Source: Elysia marginata (lineage: Eukaryota > Mollusca > Gastropoda > Plakobranchidae). Taken from it: a stretch of DNA of 21,900 bases. Location of the stretch: positions 149,960 through 171,859 of the forward strand of contig BMAT01008477.1 of the NCBI GenBank assembly GCA_019649035.1, given 5' to 3'. Shown piece by piece: positions 20,521-21,900 of this stretch; position 1 is the stretch's first letter; each line of letters starts with the position of its first letter. The notes below the pieces were generated by a model, which did not search any database, was not told where the DNA came from, and saw only the letters and a list, made by a program, of their open reading frames with translations. The translations under genes and the position numbers were made by a program.

Positions 20521-20923
20521 TTTGAAAATTAACATTGTAACCAGCTGTCTAACTTGGTTGCATAGTCCATATGGACTCGTAGATACAATTCCGTTTAACA
20601 AAAACATTCACTTTAATCAGTCTAGTATTTAATAAATGATTTAGGTAAAAAGTTACACACACAAAAAAAAATTAAAAATTCTCTGAAAAGTAAAAATTAA
20701 ATAAAAACGTGTGAGCACTGCTTTTCCCATTGTTCAATTATTTTAACAAAACATCTTATACATTTTTTTCAAACTAAACCGAAATTTTGTTGAAATCAAA
20801 GAACCAACGTTACATAAGTATGTATGAATAACATTATACGCCTATTGGATTGTGTGAACTTGTGCGGACTCTTTCCTAACTTTGACTTCATTTAAACTAG
20901 ATTAACCTCTCTGGTCGACAATC
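20521..20923. other. Non-coding, possible 5' flank of a gene
   Basis: AT-rich. An inverted CCAAT box (CTATTGG) lies near 20842, some 80 bases before the proposed start codon at 20924. No TATA element is evident. Confidence 0.3.
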
Positions 20924-21009
20924 ATGGGCGATGAAATCATAATGTCTAAAACAACGGTCAGTGAACCCCATCAAATGTCCCTGCGGCGCTTGAAATCATG
21001 CGCGCGCGA
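20924..21009 (+). CDS. Predicted first coding exon, small protein
   Basis: ATG with A at -3 and G at +4 (ATCATGGGC) opens 28 codons plus two bases. It ends against a perfect donor GTAAGT at 21010-21015. The peptide begins MGDEIIMSKTTVSEPHQ and continues with a basic stretch, SLRRLKSCAR. The end of the exon lies in a small CpG-rich patch (GCGCGCGCG) that stands out from its surroundings. Without splicing, the frame stops at once (GAG TAA). I recognise no family. The case is start context plus donor. Confidence 0.3.
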
Positions 21010-21015
21010 GTAAGT

Positions 21016-21709
21016 GTTGAGTTTATGACTGACGCTAATACTAGTAAAACAGAGTCTACCAGTCCTATTCCCTGGCTCTTCCTACGTATGCTACACTTTA
21101 GCTTTGTATGCTTGCGGGCTGCGATCAATACAAGTAAAATAATTGATACCGTCAAACATTCAGATTTAAAGCCATACTTGCTGACTTTTTGTTTGCTCAT
21201 TCTTAAATCTTAGATTTGACACTTTTAGTCTTTGTATTATTCTGTACACCTATTTTCCAATAGTTACCGAAATGGTTAGGTATAGAGCTCAACTTAGAAA
21301 TAAGTTAAACATCAATCAGAAATTTATTATGAGAAGGTATACCCCCAAAACAAATAACAAAACAAATAAAGTTCCCAAGAGCGCTTCACGGATGGTCGTC
21401 TCATAAAACAAAAAAAGCATGTCTTTTAGGTGAAGGACAAGAAAAAAATCGACCTTCACAATATTAATTTTTGCTTTACTGACTAATAAATTAAGAAAGT
21501 AGATGGACAGGTAGGCAGATTAGTAGAAAAATGGCCAGCAAGAGACACTTGCAGAAAAGTAAAAAGTAGAGATAAAGATATAGGAAGTCAAGTCGAAACA
21601 TACTCAAGTTTCCAAAGGAATCTTCATTTGTATAGCTACTTTAATGAGACTAAAACCCTGTTCTCGAAAGGTATCGCTGTAAGAGTTTCACTTTTTACAT
21701 TGACGGCAG
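21016..21709. other. Putative intron, otherwise non-coding
   Basis: Overlapping open frames on both strands at 20958-21213 are not supported as genes. The stretch includes degenerate purine-rich sequence at about 21490-21600 (AGATGGACAGGTAGGCAGA). Its status as an intron depends on the two exon predictions. Confidence 0.3.
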
Positions 21710-21797
21710 GCGCCACTTTTATTTCGGTATTCTAAAGGCGTATGGGTCTCAGCTAAGATATGGTAGAGCTATTCACATCAGCACTAAAATGTACTAA
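21710..21797 (+). CDS. Predicted terminal exon, small protein
   Basis: CACTTTTTACATTGACGGCAG (ending 21709) is a plausible splice acceptor. In the phase left by 20924-21009 the exon continues ERHFYFGILKAYGSQLRYGR, then AIHISTKMY, and stops at 21795-21797. AATAAA lies at 21801-21806, unusually close to the stop. The joined product would be 57 residues. This exon is weaker than the first: phase agreement may be accidental, and other acceptors beyond the window are possible. Confidence 0.18.
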
Positions 21798-21810
21798 AAT
21801 AATAAAAATG

Positions 21811-21900
21811 AAGAGAAAGACTGAGAAAGAGGGAGAGAGAGAAAAAGAAATATTAATAATAATAATAATAATGATGATAATGATAATAATAATAATAATA
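21811..21900. repeat. AG-rich tract and (TAA)n microsatellite
   Basis: AG-rich words to about 21850 lead into a TAA repeat with GATGATAATGA interruptions, which runs off the right edge of the window. Confidence 0.95.

Noticed and set aside
1..21900. CRISPR arrays, operons, phage or plasmid features
   Set aside because: No regularly spaced repeats, no clustered prokaryotic genes and no ribosome-binding sites. The window is clearly eukaryotic.

Overview
The window looks like nuclear DNA of an animal, most likely a lophotrochozoan such as a mollusc. It is AT-rich, gene-poor and non-operonic. It has many AG/CT, ACT, GATA and TAA microsatellites, spliceosomal-type GT..AG signals and AATAAA polyadenylation hexamers. 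No bacterial ribosome-binding sites, rRNA, tRNA or CRISPR arrays were seen. The mollusc assignment is an inference from style and from the type of the one clear protein, not from a database match.

One gene is certain. At 2021-4012 (+) a 663-codon uninterrupted reading frame encodes a type I membrane protein: signal peptide, cysteine-containing ectodomain, Ser/Gly-rich stalk, one transmembrane helix and a 22-residue tail. Its ectodomain has the spacing I associate with the metazoan 'LolA-like' family of uncharacterised secreted or membrane proteins. A 3' splice site sits directly before the ATG, so the 5'UTR is probably split. An AATAAA follows about 250 bases after the stop.

Two weaker genes are proposed from start context plus matching splice signals. 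One has two exons (9665-9860 and 10630-10703) and encodes a small, very basic 89-residue protein. The other (20924-21009 and 21710-21797) encodes a 57-residue protein. Both are ab initio guesses that need transcript evidence. At 12058-12319 there are two frame-shifted fragments resembling the two helix-turn-helix halves of a Tc1/mariner-type transposase.

The rest is non-coding. It holds long, degenerate purine/pyrimidine arrays (about 6.4-6.9, 10.2-10.6, 16.8-17.3, 18.0-18.1, 20.4-20.5 and 21.5-21.9 kb) and two compact GC-rich islands (about 5.28-5.64 and 15.71-15.93 kb). There is also a 79-base hairpin resembling a microRNA precursor (4561-4639), a double E-box palindrome (4850-4861) and some small clusters of transcription-factor-like sites.

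No convincing new multi-gene system is visible. The best leads are the single-exon LolA-like receptor-type protein, the hairpin downstream of it, and the structured GC island at 15.7 kb.
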